From Chloroflexota bacterium (GTDB taxonomy: Bacteria > Chloroflexota > UBA11872), in NCBI GenBank assembly GCA_011523785.1, contig WTFW01000080.1:1-36849 (forward strand): DNA of 36,849 bases. Direction: 5' to 3'. Every line of letters begins with the position of its first letter. Position 1 is the first letter of the stretch. Both the position numbers and the translations under genes were made by a program. Positions 16,079 to 24,235 of the stretch are shown here, one piece after another. The notes under the pieces are model-generated. The model was not told where the DNA came from, did no database searches, and saw only the letters and a program-made list of their open reading frames with translations.

Positions 16079-16432
16079 TCAGGTCTGATCCACCGAGCCG
16101 CAGCCGGTGGCTATGGCCAGCGCACGGCACACGCGCCGCATTTTCGCCGGACTCAACGAGCCGACGTAGCGATGCAACGCTCGCTGCTCCACCGTCTGCA
16201 CGTGGTCGAGGTTGACAGCCGAGTCGTGCCGCAGCCCCTCGTCCACGCCTACGATCACTTCACTCGGCAGCCCGCGGATCGTCGACGTGATCGGCGCGAC
16301 CATCGCCGTATGCAGCAGCGGAAGCACCTCCTGCCGCGTCAGCACCACGACCGGGCGGCACTTGTCGGGTCGCTTGAAGCCGTAGTGCCAGATCTCCCCG
16401 CGGCGCGGTCCGGCCTCTAGTCCCGGGGCCAC
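16079..16432 (-). CDS. MazF/PemK-family endoribonuclease toxin
   Basis: Protein of 117 residues with the MazF/PemK pattern: RRGEIWHYGF near the start, RPVVVLTRQEVL, MVAPITSTIRGLPSEVIV, GLRHDSAVNLDHVQTVEQRAL and the C-terminal LSPAKMRRVCRALAIATG. Family members cleave single-stranded RNA at short specific motifs. The conserved Arg of RPVVV and the ITST segment, where the catalytic Arg/Thr lie in characterised MazF, are present, so it looks intact. Its ATG at 16432 lies inside the end of the antitoxin gene (16-base overlap), the usual toxin-antitoxin coupling. Confidence 0.9.
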   Translation of the reverse strand: MAPGLEAGPRRGEIWHYGFKRPDKCRPVVVLTRQEVLPLLHTAMVAPITSTIRGLPSEVIVGVDEGLRHDSAVNLDHVQTVEQRALHRYVGSLSPAKMRRVCRALAIATGCGSVDQT

Positions 16433-16650
16433 ACGCCCTCACCGGCCCATCCGTCAAGCTCGGCCTCAAGCTCGGCCCTCTCGCCATAGCCCGCGCGGTA
16501 TGCGTCGGATATCACATCGGCCTCCTTGCGCACCAGGTACGCCGCCGCCGCTTCCCGCAACACCGCCGAACGACCCCGCTCCCGCACCGCCGGATCCCGG
16601 TCAAGCCGCTCCAGCAGCGCCTCGTCGAACGTCACCTGTATAGCCTTCAT
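16417..16650 (-). CDS. Ribbon-helix-helix antitoxin partner of the MazF-type toxin
   Basis: Small protein with a ribbon-helix-helix N-terminus: MKAIQVTFDEALLERLDRDPAVRERGRSAVLREAAAAYL, a beta strand followed by two helices. A charged, probably disordered C-terminal tail (RAELEAELDGWAGEGVWPRD) likely wraps the toxin. I chose ATG 16650 (77 residues); ATGs at 16656 and 16659 would add three residues and fall almost on the predicted transcription start. RHH antitoxins repress their own promoter, and a palindrome lies just upstream. It overlaps the toxin gene by 16 bases. Confidence 0.87.
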   Translation of the reverse strand: MKAIQVTFDEALLERLDRDPAVRERGRSAVLREAAAAYLVRKEADVISDAYRAGYGERAELEAELDGWAGEGVWPRD

Positions 16651-16662
16651 ATACATCATTGT

Positions 16663-16682
16663 ACTATATTACTTGTATACAA
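16663..16682 (-). promoter_or_regulatory. Toxin-antitoxin promoter and palindromic operator
   Basis: An unusually AT-rich island (about 16643-16690) in GC-rich DNA precedes the antitoxin. TTGTATACAA at 16673-16682 is a perfect 10-base palindrome. TATAGT at 16663-16668 (minus strand) fits a -10 box, which would place the transcription start close to the first ATGs. This layout, an operator against the core promoter, is what an autorepressing RHH antitoxin would use. No good -35 box is seen. Confidence 0.55.
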
Positions 16683-16748
16683 ACCTACCCATATCATTGG
16701 AGACCTGAGAGCGCCCGGCCCTGAGCTTGGCCGTCGAGTCAAATACGA

Positions 16749-18644
16749 CTACCCGCGCGTGACCGGACCCTTCGCTTTATCCGTACGCCGCAGCGCCGCC
16801 GCGTCGATGTCCTCGCCGCCGGTCGAGAGGCCCAGCGTGTACAGGTTGTAGTACAGCCCCGCCTTCGCCAGCAGCTGCGCGTGCGTGCCCCGTTCCACGA
16901 TGCGGCCCTGGTCCAGCACCAGCACCTCGGTGGCGTCGCGCACCGTCGAGAGCCGGTGCGCGATCACGAAGCTGGTGCGCCCCCGCATCATCGTCTCCAT
17001 CGCGTCCTGGATCACGCCTTCGGTCTGCGTGTCCACCGAGCTCGTCGCCTCGTCCAGCACCAGGACCCGCGGGTCGCTCAGCAACGCCCGCGCGAACGAC
17101 ACCAATTGCCGCTGCCCCGTCGACAATCCCCCGCCCCGTTCCTCGATCGGCGTGTCGTATCCGAACGGCAGGCTGTCCACGAACTCGTGCAGGCGCACCG
17201 CCTTCGCAACCTCGATGACTTCCTCGCGCGTAGCGTCCGCTCGCCCATACGCGATGTTGTCGTGAATGCTCCCGCTGAACAGGAACGGCTCCTGCAGCAC
17301 CAGCCCGATCTGCCGCCGCAGCGAAGCCTGGCTGACCGAACGCACGTCGTGCCCGTCGATCCGCACCGATCCGGCGCTGGCGTCGTAGAACCGCAGCAGC
17401 AGGTTGATGATCGTCGTCTTGCCGGCCCCCGTGGCGCCCACCAGCGCAACCCGGTCGCCCGGCTTCGCCACGATCTCGGCCTCGTGCAGCACCGGCCGGC
17501 CCTCTTCGTAGGCGAAGCTCACGCGGTCGAACCGCACCTCGCCCCGCACCCGCGGCAACTCCCGCGCGTCGGGCTCGTCGTGCATCGTCTCGTCGGTGTC
17601 CAGGATTTCGAACACCCGCTCGGCCGAGGTCATCGCCGCCTGGATCGCGCCCCAGCGCGTCGCCAGTTCCTGCACCGGACCGAAGAACCGCTCGATATAC
17701 AGCACAAACGCGGTCACCACGCCCACCGTGACCGTGTCCGATCCGCCCAGCACGAACGACCCGCCCAGCCACAGCACCAGCCCGGTCGAAATGGCTGTAA
17801 ACAGTTCCACCGCCGGTTCGGCCGACGACGACACGGTCATCGCGCGCATTTGCGCCTGCGCCTGTGCGTGGTTGACCTCGTCGAAGCGCCGGGCGTTGAT
17901 GTGTTCGCGGGTGAAGGCCTGGATCACGCGCATCCCCAGGATCGACTCGGCAAGTACCCCGTTCAACGTGGATGTCCGCGTCCGCATCACCCGGTAGGCC
18001 GCCTGCGCCACCCGTGCGAAGACGACGCCGCTCAGCAGCATCAGCGGCGACACCGCCACCGCAATCAGGGTCAGCTCCCAGCTCAGCAGCGCCATCGCCA
18101 CCAGGATCCCGATCAGGATCACCACGTCGGCCACCATCCCGATTGCCCCTTCGGTCACCGCCTCCCCGATCTGCTCCACGTCCGACGCCATCCGGCCGAT
18201 CAGGCGACCGGTGATCTGCCGGTCGTAGAAGCCCAATGGCAGGGACTGGTACTTGCGGAACATCTCCATCCGCATGGCCTGCAACATGCGTTGGCCGATG
18301 CTTGCGTTGATCACCAGCTGGGCCGCCGTGGCGCCGGCCTGCCCCAGCGTCACGGCCAGGAACGCCAGGCCGGCCATGGTGAGCACCCCGGCGTCTCGAG
18401 CTCGGATTCCGTCGTCGATCGCCAATCCGATCAGTGCCGGCTGCGCCATCGTCGTCCCGGCAACCACCAGCACCGCCACGGCTGCAGCCAGCAGTCGGCG
18501 CCGGTCTCGTGCCAGGTACCCCAGCAATCGCCAGAGGACACGCCGGTCGAATCCTTCGAACCCGGTCTCTTCCTGGACAAACGTCCCACGGGCCTGGGAC
18601 GTCCCCATCCCCATGCCCATTCCTGAACCCATGCCCATCCTCAT
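16749..18644 (-). CDS. ABC exporter subunit with canonical catalytic Glu and His (heterodimer partner 1)
   Basis: Half-transporter of 631 residues: a six-helix exporter membrane domain (about 40-330) fused to an ATPase domain. Walker A is GATGAGKT (403-410), the Q-loop is VLQEPFLFSG, Walker B VLVLDE with catalytic Glu532, and the H-loop IAHRLST with His563. The signature reads LSTGQ (507-511) instead of LSGGQ. With the partner encoded just upstream this is the hallmark of heterodimeric exporters of the TM287/288 or LmrCD type, in which one of two ATP sites is degenerate. The start overlaps the partner's stop as ATGA. The N-terminus is an odd Met/Gly run (MRMGMGSGMGMGMG), so the true start could be any of several ATGs. 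Substrate unknown; drugs or lipids are typical. Confidence 0.94.
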   Translation of the reverse strand: MRMGMGSGMGMGMGTSQARGTFVQEETGFEGFDRRVLWRLLGYLARDRRRLLAAAVAVLVVAGTTMAQPALIGLAIDDGIRARDAGVLTMAGLAFLAVTLGQAGATAAQLVINASIGQRMLQAMRMEMFRKYQSLPLGFYDRQITGRLIGRMASDVEQIGEAVTEGAIGMVADVVILIGILVAMALLSWELTLIAVAVSPLMLLSGVVFARVAQAAYRVMRTRTSTLNGVLAESILGMRVIQAFTREHINARRFDEVNHAQAQAQMRAMTVSSSAEPAVELFTAISTGLVLWLGGSFVLGGSDTVTVGVVTAFVLYIERFFGPVQELATRWGAIQAAMTSAERVFEILDTDETMHDEPDARELPRVRGEVRFDRVSFAYEEGRPVLHEAEIVAKPGDRVALVGATGAGKTTIINLLLRFYDASAGSVRIDGHDVRSVSQASLRRQIGLVLQEPFLFSGSIHDNIAYGRADATREEVIEVAKAVRLHEFVDSLPFGYDTPIEERGGGLSTGQRQLVSFARALLSDPRVLVLDEATSSVDTQTEGVIQDAMETMMRGRTSFVIAHRLSTVRDATEVLVLDQGRIVERGTHAQLLAKAGLYYNLYTLGLSTGGEDIDAAALRRTDKAKGPVTRG

Positions 18645-20317
18645 CCGCCGGCCGCCTCGGCTGCCGCCAGGTCGGCGCGCGCCTCCTCCGCCTGCCGAAC
18701 CTGCAGGTCATAGAGGTCGCGGTAGAACCCCGGCCTTGAGAGCAGCTCGGCATGCGTCCCCCGGTCGGCGATGCGCCGGTCGTCCACCACCAGGATTTCG
18801 TCCGCGTGCTCTACGGAACTGATGCGCTGCGAAACGATGAACGTCGTCCGTCCACCGGCCCGCCGCCGCAACGCGTCCTGGATCCGGCGCTCGGTCTCGG
18901 TATCCACGCTGCTGGTCGCGTCGTCCAGGATCAGAATCGCCGACTCGCGCAGCAGCGCCCGCGCAATCGTCAGCCGCTGCCGTTGACCGCCCGACAGCCC
19001 AACGCCCCGTTCCCCGATGACCGTCTCAAATCCTTCCGGCATCCCCAGGATGAACTCATAGGCCTGCGCGTCCTTCGCTGCCGCGATCACGTCGTCGAGG
19101 CTGGCGTCCGGATTGCCATACGCGATGTTGTTGCGGACTGTGTCGGAGAACAAGAACGGGTCCTGCGGCACGATCGACACCGCCGAGCGCAGGCTCTGCA
19201 AGTCAAAGCTCCGCACGTCCTGGCCATCCACCCGCACGCTGCCGCCCGCCGCGTCGTAATAGCGCGGGATCAAGTTCAGCAGGCTGGTCTTCCCCGACCC
19301 GGTGGGGCCCACAATCCCGATGACGTCGCTCGTCGCGATTTTGGCGGAGACGCTCGACACAACCCGACGACGGTTGAATGCAATATCCACACCTTCGTAA
19401 TCCACCCGACCATTGACACGCGTCTGCCTGACGGCGCCCGGTGGGCTCTCGATACCCACCGGCTCATCCAGCAATCCAAACACCCGGTCGGCCGAAACCG
19501 CCGTGCGCGCCACTTGCTGCACGATGAAACCCAATCGCCGCGATGGCTGGATCAGCCGTGTGAAGTAGTAGTAGAAGGCCAGCAGCACGCCGACGGAAAT
19601 CGAACCTTCGATGGCCAGCAGCCCACCTGCCCAGATCACCACCAACGAGCCGATTCCGGTCAGCAGCAGCAGCAGCGGCATCGCCCGCGCACGCAGCCGG
19701 ATCGGCGCCAGCGCGCGCTCTCGCATCAGGTCGGACTCGACCCCGAACGCCTCGATCTCGCGCTCTTCCGTCGCGAACGCCTTGACCACTCGGATGCCGT
19801 TCAGGTTTTCCGTCAGCACCCGCGTCAGCTGCGCCTGCTGGCTCCGGTAGGCCAGCCACATCGGCCGCACCACCCGCCCATACACCGTGGCCACGGCCAC
19901 CATCAGCGCCAGCACAACGAGGGCCATCAGCGTCAACTGCGCGCTGGCAATCACCATCCCTGTCACGATGACGACATAGATGCCCACCGTTCGCACGGCC
20001 TCCATGACTCCGTAACCAGTGAACCCCTGCACCGTCCGGGTATCGCTGATCGCCAGCGTGATCACGTCGCCGCTATCTACCCGGTCGTAGTAGGCGTACG
20101 GCAGACGCTGCAACTTGTCGTACACCTCGTTCCGCAGCTGGCGGCTGATGCCTGCCTGGTACCAGCGCTGACAGAACCGGGCGCCAAACAGCGTGGCCCC
20201 GCGCAACACGATCAGGACCGCCGCCAGCAGCGAGAGCCCCACCAGCCGCGAGCGGTCGCCCGCGACGATGCCTTCGTCGATCACGCGTGCCAGAACCTGC
20301 GGCACCACCAGGTCCAT
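18641..20317 (-). CDS. ABC exporter subunit with degenerate ATP site (heterodimer partner 2); start probably further upstream
   Basis: Exporter half-transporter. From ATG 20317 it has 558 residues: membrane domain to about 270, Walker A GPTGSGKT (337-344), Q-loop VPQDPFLFSD, canonical signature LSGGQ (441-445), Walker B LILDD with Asp466 in place of the catalytic Glu, and SQRISS with Gln497 in place of the H-loop His. This matches the non-catalytic subunit of heterodimeric exporters. The ATG cuts into the first membrane helix. The same frame upstream encodes a normal exporter N-terminus (IWRTLAYIRSYWPLALLSVL), but between the in-frame TGA and 20317 there is no ATG, GTG or TTG. An ATA at 20407, overlapping the previous gene's TAA, or an ATC at 20398 could be the real start. 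Confidence 0.92.
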   Translation of the reverse strand: MDLVVPQVLARVIDEGIVAGDRSRLVGLSLLAAVLIVLRGATLFGARFCQRWYQAGISRQLRNEVYDKLQRLPYAYYDRVDSGDVITLAISDTRTVQGFTGYGVMEAVRTVGIYVVIVTGMVIASAQLTLMALVVLALMVAVATVYGRVVRPMWLAYRSQQAQLTRVLTENLNGIRVVKAFATEEREIEAFGVESDLMRERALAPIRLRARAMPLLLLLTGIGSLVVIWAGGLLAIEGSISVGVLLAFYYYFTRLIQPSRRLGFIVQQVARTAVSADRVFGLLDEPVGIESPPGAVRQTRVNGRVDYEGVDIAFNRRRVVSSVSAKIATSDVIGIVGPTGSGKTSLLNLIPRYYDAAGGSVRVDGQDVRSFDLQSLRSAVSIVPQDPFLFSDTVRNNIAYGNPDASLDDVIAAAKDAQAYEFILGMPEGFETVIGERGVGLSGGQRQRLTIARALLRESAILILDDATSSVDTETERRIQDALRRRAGGRTTFIVSQRISSVEHADEILVVDDRRIADRGTHAELLSRPGFYRDLYDLQVRQAEEARADLAAAEAAGG

Positions 20318-20403
20318 GGCCGCCGAAATCAGCCAGACCAGGACGCTCAGCAGCGCCAGCGGCCAGTACGAGCGGATATACGCGAGCGTTCGCCAGATGG
20401 ACC

Positions 20404-21642
20404 TTATGGCTTGGCCTCGTCCTTGGACGCCTCAGCAGTCACCGTTGCCGGACTCACATCGTCCACCGCCTCCGGGCTCGGCGTTTCCGGCGCCTCCGGC
20501 AGCGGAGATCCGGGCAAGTCGCCCGCGGCTGCAGCCAGTGCCATACGCGTCCTCCGTCGTTGCATCACGAGAAACTCCCGGAGAAATCCTCGCAGCGTCG
20601 TCCACAGCAGCGCGCCGATCGGAATCCCGAAGAGCACGCCCCAGAATCCCGCCGCGATCCCGCCCAGGATCACGCTGGACAAAACCACGATGGGATTCAC
20701 GCCAATCGCCGTCCCCATGATTCGCGGCTTCACCACGTTCTCGATCGCCAGGGACACCAGCGCCAACGCAACCCCAACCCAGATCGCCAGGTCGATTCGA
20801 ACCGTAAACGCCATGATCGTCGGAATTGCTATACCCACAATCATCCCGAAGAAGGGGATGAACATCAGGATGCCGGTACCCACCGCCACCAGCAGGCCAA
20901 ACTCCAGCCCCGCGATGAGGTACGCCACGACAACCGAGATGCCCCAGATTACGGACGCCAGGAACTGGCCGCCCAACCACGCCCCAAACGTGTGCTCGCT
21001 GGCCCGCACGCCGCGATTCAGGCGCGCCGCCCAGTCTGGCGGCAGCGCGTTCGCCAGCCGCTCCACGCCTCGGTCCCAGCCCAGGACCAGGTAGAACGAG
21101 ATGATCAACGTCACGATCGTGGCGGCCACGCCGCCCGCAATCGTTCCCGTCGTCGTGATCACGCCGCTGGCCAGCTGCTGTCCCATTGATGCCAGGTTGT
21201 GGCTGACATCTTCCGTGACCGTACCCACAATGTCGTCCGGCGCGCCCAGCCCCGAAAGCCAGGTTTGCAGGTTGCTCAGACCCTCTGGAATCCCCCGGGC
21301 CTGCGCCGTCAGGCTCTCCGCCGCGTGCCCAACTTCCGTGAAGAACGGCGGCAGTACGAAGAACAGGCTCGCGCCCGCGATGCCCAGCACTACCAGGTAC
21401 ACCAGGGCCGAGGCGATCGGACGTGGAATCCGCAGCCGTTGCAGCAAGCGCACCGGGCCGAGCGTTGCCACCGTGACAATCCAGGCCACCAGCAGCATCA
21501 CCACAAAGACGCCGGCCTGGCTCAGCACGCCCCACAGGAATTGCAGCAGCCACGCGGCCGCCACGGCGATGCCGAGATAGACAAGGATCAGAACCGGTCG
21601 CTGAGTCTCGACGGGCGAGGTTCCTTCATGGACCGCTCGCAA
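20404..21642 (-). CDS. AI-2E family transporter / PerM-like permease
   Basis: Membrane protein of 412 residues of the AI-2E exporter/UPF0118 family. There are two hydrophobic helices near the N-terminus (LILVYLGIAVAAAWLLQFLWGVL, GVFVVMLLVAWIVTVATL), a third (SALVYLVVLGIAGASLFFVL), a long soluble segment, then a cluster of helices including VGTGILMFIPFFGMIVGIAIPTIMAF, the most conserved part. The C-terminal tail is Pro/Glu-rich. Members include TqsA (autoinducer-2 export) and Na+(Li+)/H+ antiporters, so the substrate is open. The first codon available is TTG at 21642; no in-frame ATG precedes the first helix. The downstream ABC exporter gene abuts its stop codon, so they are probably cotranscribed. 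Confidence 0.9.
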   Translation of the reverse strand: MRAVHEGTSPVETQRPVLILVYLGIAVAAAWLLQFLWGVLSQAGVFVVMLLVAWIVTVATLGPVRLLQRLRIPRPIASALVYLVVLGIAGASLFFVLPPFFTEVGHAAESLTAQARGIPEGLSNLQTWLSGLGAPDDIVGTVTEDVSHNLASMGQQLASGVITTTGTIAGGVAATIVTLIISFYLVLGWDRGVERLANALPPDWAARLNRGVRASEHTFGAWLGGQFLASVIWGISVVVAYLIAGLEFGLLVAVGTGILMFIPFFGMIVGIAIPTIMAFTVRIDLAIWVGVALALVSLAIENVVKPRIMGTAIGVNPIVVLSSVILGGIAAGFWGVLFGIPIGALLWTTLRGFLREFLVMQRRRTRMALAAAAGDLPGSPLPEAPETPSPEAVDDVSPATVTAEASKDEAKP

Positions 21643-21733
21643 CCCCAGATTCTATCCGCACGGCGGCCCATTTCGTCCTGCCTAGAATTGGCTGACGCGG
21701 CGCACCGTGCCCCGCGTCCACGGTGCGTATGGA

Positions 21734-23686
21734 ATGACTCGCGAAGCCGTCCGACAGACCATCGAGGGCAAACTGGCGGAATTGCCGGAAGCTCCCGGCG
21801 TCTACCTCATGCGCGCCGCCGACGAGCGTGTGCTCTACGTCGGCAAGGCCCGTTCCTTGCGCAACCGCGTCCGCAGCTACTTCCGGCGCGGCGACCACTC
21901 ATACAAGACCCGCTCGCTGGTCGCCCGTATCGCCGATTTCAACGTCATCGTCACCGACTCGGAAGTGGAGGCGCTGGTCCTCGAGAACAACCTGATCAAG
22001 GAACACCGCCCACGCTTCAACGTTACCTACCGCGACGACAAGCAGTTCCTCTATCTCAAGGTCACCGTGCAGGAAACCTACCCCCGCATCGCCACGACCC
22101 GGATCATCGCCAGGGACGGCTCCCTCTACTTCGGCCCCTACACCAGCGCCAAGTCCCTGCGCCAGACCCTCAAGCTCCTCAACCGTCTATTTCCCTACCG
22201 CACCTGCAACATCAGCATGGCCAAGCCGATTCCGCGTCCCTGCCTCAAGTACGACATCGGCCTCTGCAATGCCCCGTGCACCCGCTACGTCACCGTCGAC
22301 CAATATCGCGACGTCGTTGACGGCGCCGTCCGTTTCCTGCGCGGTGAGTACGAGCACGTCAAGGAGAGTCTCACGGAGCAGATGTGGGCCGCCTCCGACG
22401 CCCAGGACTATGAGGAAGCCGCCAGGTTTCGCGACCGCATCACGGCCATGGACAAAGTCGTGGCCGAGCAAAAGGTCTCCGACCCCGACGCCCGCGAGCG
22501 CCAGGTCGACGTCATCGCCGCCGTCCGCCAGGACCGCGACGCCATGGCCACCGTCTTCCGCATCCGCGGCGGCAAGCTCATCGGCCACCACCACTACGAC
22601 CTGACCGTCACCGGCGAGGAAACCGAAGCGGAAATGCTGGACGGCTTCGTCCGCGAGTATTACGACCGCGCACCAGAAGTCCCCCAACTCGTCCTCGTCC
22701 CCCACGATCTGACCGACATGGATGTACTCGAGTCCTGGCTGAAGACGCTGCGCGGCGCCAGCGTCACCGTGCGCCGCCCCCAGCGCGGTCCCAAGCGTCG
22801 CCTGGTCGAAATGGCTGCCCGCAACGCCGCCGAAGCCCTGCACTTGGAACGCACCACCTGGCTCAATAGCGAGCGCAAGCGTCGCCAGGCTCTCCTCGAA
22901 ATCGGCGTCGCACTGAACCTCCCCCGCCTCCCCCGCCGCATCGAGTGCTACGACATCTCCCACATCCAGGGCTCCCTCGCCGTCGGCTCCCTGGTCGTAT
23001 TCGAGGACGGCGTTGCCAAGAACGGCAAATACCGCCGGTTCAAAGTGCGCGGCGGCGCGGGCAACGATGACTTCGAGTCGCTGCGCGAGGTTCTTCGCCG
23101 CCGCCTCCGCCGCTATGCCGAAGAGACTGATGCCGCGGCGGCAACGGGCCAGCCCCCGCGCGCCCTCGCCGAGGTGCCGATACCCGGCTTCGACCCCGCC
23201 GCCCAACTACCCGATATCACCCAACCCACCGCCGGCTCCAGCAAGGAGTGGGGCGTCACCCCCGACCTCATGCTGATCGACGGCGGCAAGGGCCAGTTGG
23301 GCGCCGCCCTCCAGGTGTACCAGCAACTCGGCCTCAACGACTCCAGTCTTCCGCTCGCCGCCATCGCCAAGCGCCGCGAAGAGCTTTACCTTCCCAGCCG
23401 CTCCGGGCCCGTGCGCATGCCCGTGGACGGTCCCGGCCTCCACCTCATCCAGCAGATCCGCGACGAAGCCCATCGCTTCGCCGTTAGCTTCCACATCAAG
23501 CTGCGCACCGCCCGCGGCCGCCGTTCCATCCTCGACGAGATCCCCGGCATCGGCCCCAAGCGCAAGCGCAACCTCCTGCGAACGTTCGGGTCCCTCAAAC
23601 GCATTCGCGCCGCCTCATTGGACGACCTCACCGCCGTCGACGGCATGACCGCCGCCAGCGCCAGGGCCCTTAAAGAAGCCCTCTAG
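21734..23686 (+). CDS. uvrC: UvrABC system protein C (excinuclease subunit C)
   Basis: Nucleotide-excision repair endonuclease making both incisions around a UvrB-marked lesion. It has 650 residues from ATG 21734; GTG at 21707 would add nine. The N-terminal GIY-YIG nuclease has APGVYLMRAADERVLYVGKARSLRNRVRSYF. A Cys-containing motif with PRPCLKYDIGLCNAPC follows, then the UVR motif AQDYEEAARFRDRI, the RNase H-like nuclease with ECYDISHIQGSLAVGSLVVFEDG and LMLIDGGKGQL, and C-terminal helix-hairpin-helix repeats (DEIPGIGPKRKRNLL). An insertion of about 45 residues rich in Ala and Pro lies between the RRRLRRYAEE helix and the DGGKGQL strand. The gene is divergent from the AI-2E permease. Confidence 0.97.
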   Translation: MTREAVRQTIEGKLAELPEAPGVYLMRAADERVLYVGKARSLRNRVRSYFRRGDHSYKTRSLVARIADFNVIVTDSEVEALVLENNLIKEHRPRFNVTYRDDKQFLYLKVTVQETYPRIATTRIIARDGSLYFGPYTSAKSLRQTLKLLNRLFPYRTCNISMAKPIPRPCLKYDIGLCNAPCTRYVTVDQYRDVVDGAVRFLRGEYEHVKESLTEQMWAASDAQDYEEAARFRDRITAMDKVVAEQKVSDPDARERQVDVIAAVRQDRDAMATVFRIRGGKLIGHHHYDLTVTGEETEAEMLDGFVREYYDRAPEVPQLVLVPHDLTDMDVLESWLKTLRGASVTVRRPQRGPKRRLVEMAARNAAEALHLERTTWLNSERKRRQALLEIGVALNLPRLPRRIECYDISHIQGSLAVGSLVVFEDGVAKNGKYRRFKVRGGAGNDDFESLREVLRRRLRRYAEETDAAAATGQPPRALAEVPIPGFDPAAQLPDITQPTAGSSKEWGVTPDLMLIDGGKGQLGAALQVYQQLGLNDSSLPLAAIAKRREELYLPSRSGPVRMPVDGPGLHLIQQIRDEAHRFAVSFHIKLRTARGRRSILDEIPGIGPKRKRNLLRTFGSLKRIRAASLDDLTAVDGMTAASARALKEAL

Positions 23687-23710
23687 AACGACACGCTGGA
23701 TTCGAACGAG

Positions 23711-24211
23711 CTACTCGCGGGTCGGTCGCTGCTCCCACAGCGGCAGGATCGCCAGCAAGTCCAGGTACCCGACCGGGCGATCGTCCTCATCCACGACCGG
23801 CAATCCGGTATGGCCGGACCGGCGTAGGGCGATAAAGGCGTCGTGCAACGTATCGGCGAGCGCGACGGATTCCGAGGCCAGCATGATTTCCCCGGCCGTC
23901 GGATGCACGATGTGGTCCGCGATATCCAGCGCCCCGCCCACCGACGCGACTTCGCCCATCAGAGCCTCGGGATAGACATCCGCCAAGAGCGCTCCGTAGA
24001 ACGCCCGTATCGGGATTATCCCCGCCAGCCGTCCGTCCTCATCTGTCACCGCCACCGTACGCACGTGCGGCTGCGCCGCAACCGCGCGTACAAGGTCCTC
24101 AAACTCGGCATCGGACGCCACGACGCTGCATGGACCGAGTAACCCACGCCTCCGCAAGTCCGCGACCCGCGACACAGAACGGTCAAGTGGTCGCTGCTCA
24201 TCAGGGCTCAT
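23711..24211 (-). CDS. Protein with a pair of CBS domains
   Basis: Stand-alone CBS-pair protein of 166 residues. Residues about 20-90 form the first CBS motif (GPCSVVASDAEFEDLVRAVAAQPHVRTVAVTDEDGRLAGIIPIRAFYG). Residues about 105-160 form the second (IMLASESVALADTLHDAFIALRRSGHTGLPVVDEDDRPVGYLDLLAIL). CBS pairs bind adenine nucleotides and gate transporters or enzymes. The ATG at 24211 has GGAGG five bases upstream, and it begins 24 bases after the end of the ion-transporter gene, so regulation of that transporter is a reasonable inference. Weak similarity to the cytoplasmic gate region of MgtE transporters is possible, but no MgtE membrane domain is attached. Confidence 0.88.
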   Translation of the reverse strand: MSPDEQRPLDRSVSRVADLRRRGLLGPCSVVASDAEFEDLVRAVAAQPHVRTVAVTDEDGRLAGIIPIRAFYGALLADVYPEALMGEVASVGGALDIADHIVHPTAGEIMLASESVALADTLHDAFIALRRSGHTGLPVVDEDDRPVGYLDLLAILPLWEQRPTRE

Positions 24212-24235
24212 GGGCGCCTCCCGTCTAGCGCGCGG

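Noticed and set aside
18752-21094. 780-codon plus-strand open frame opposite the ABC exporter and AI-2E permease
   Set aside because: Composition is His/Arg/Gln-rich with no domains. The minus-strand frames carry clear transporter motifs.
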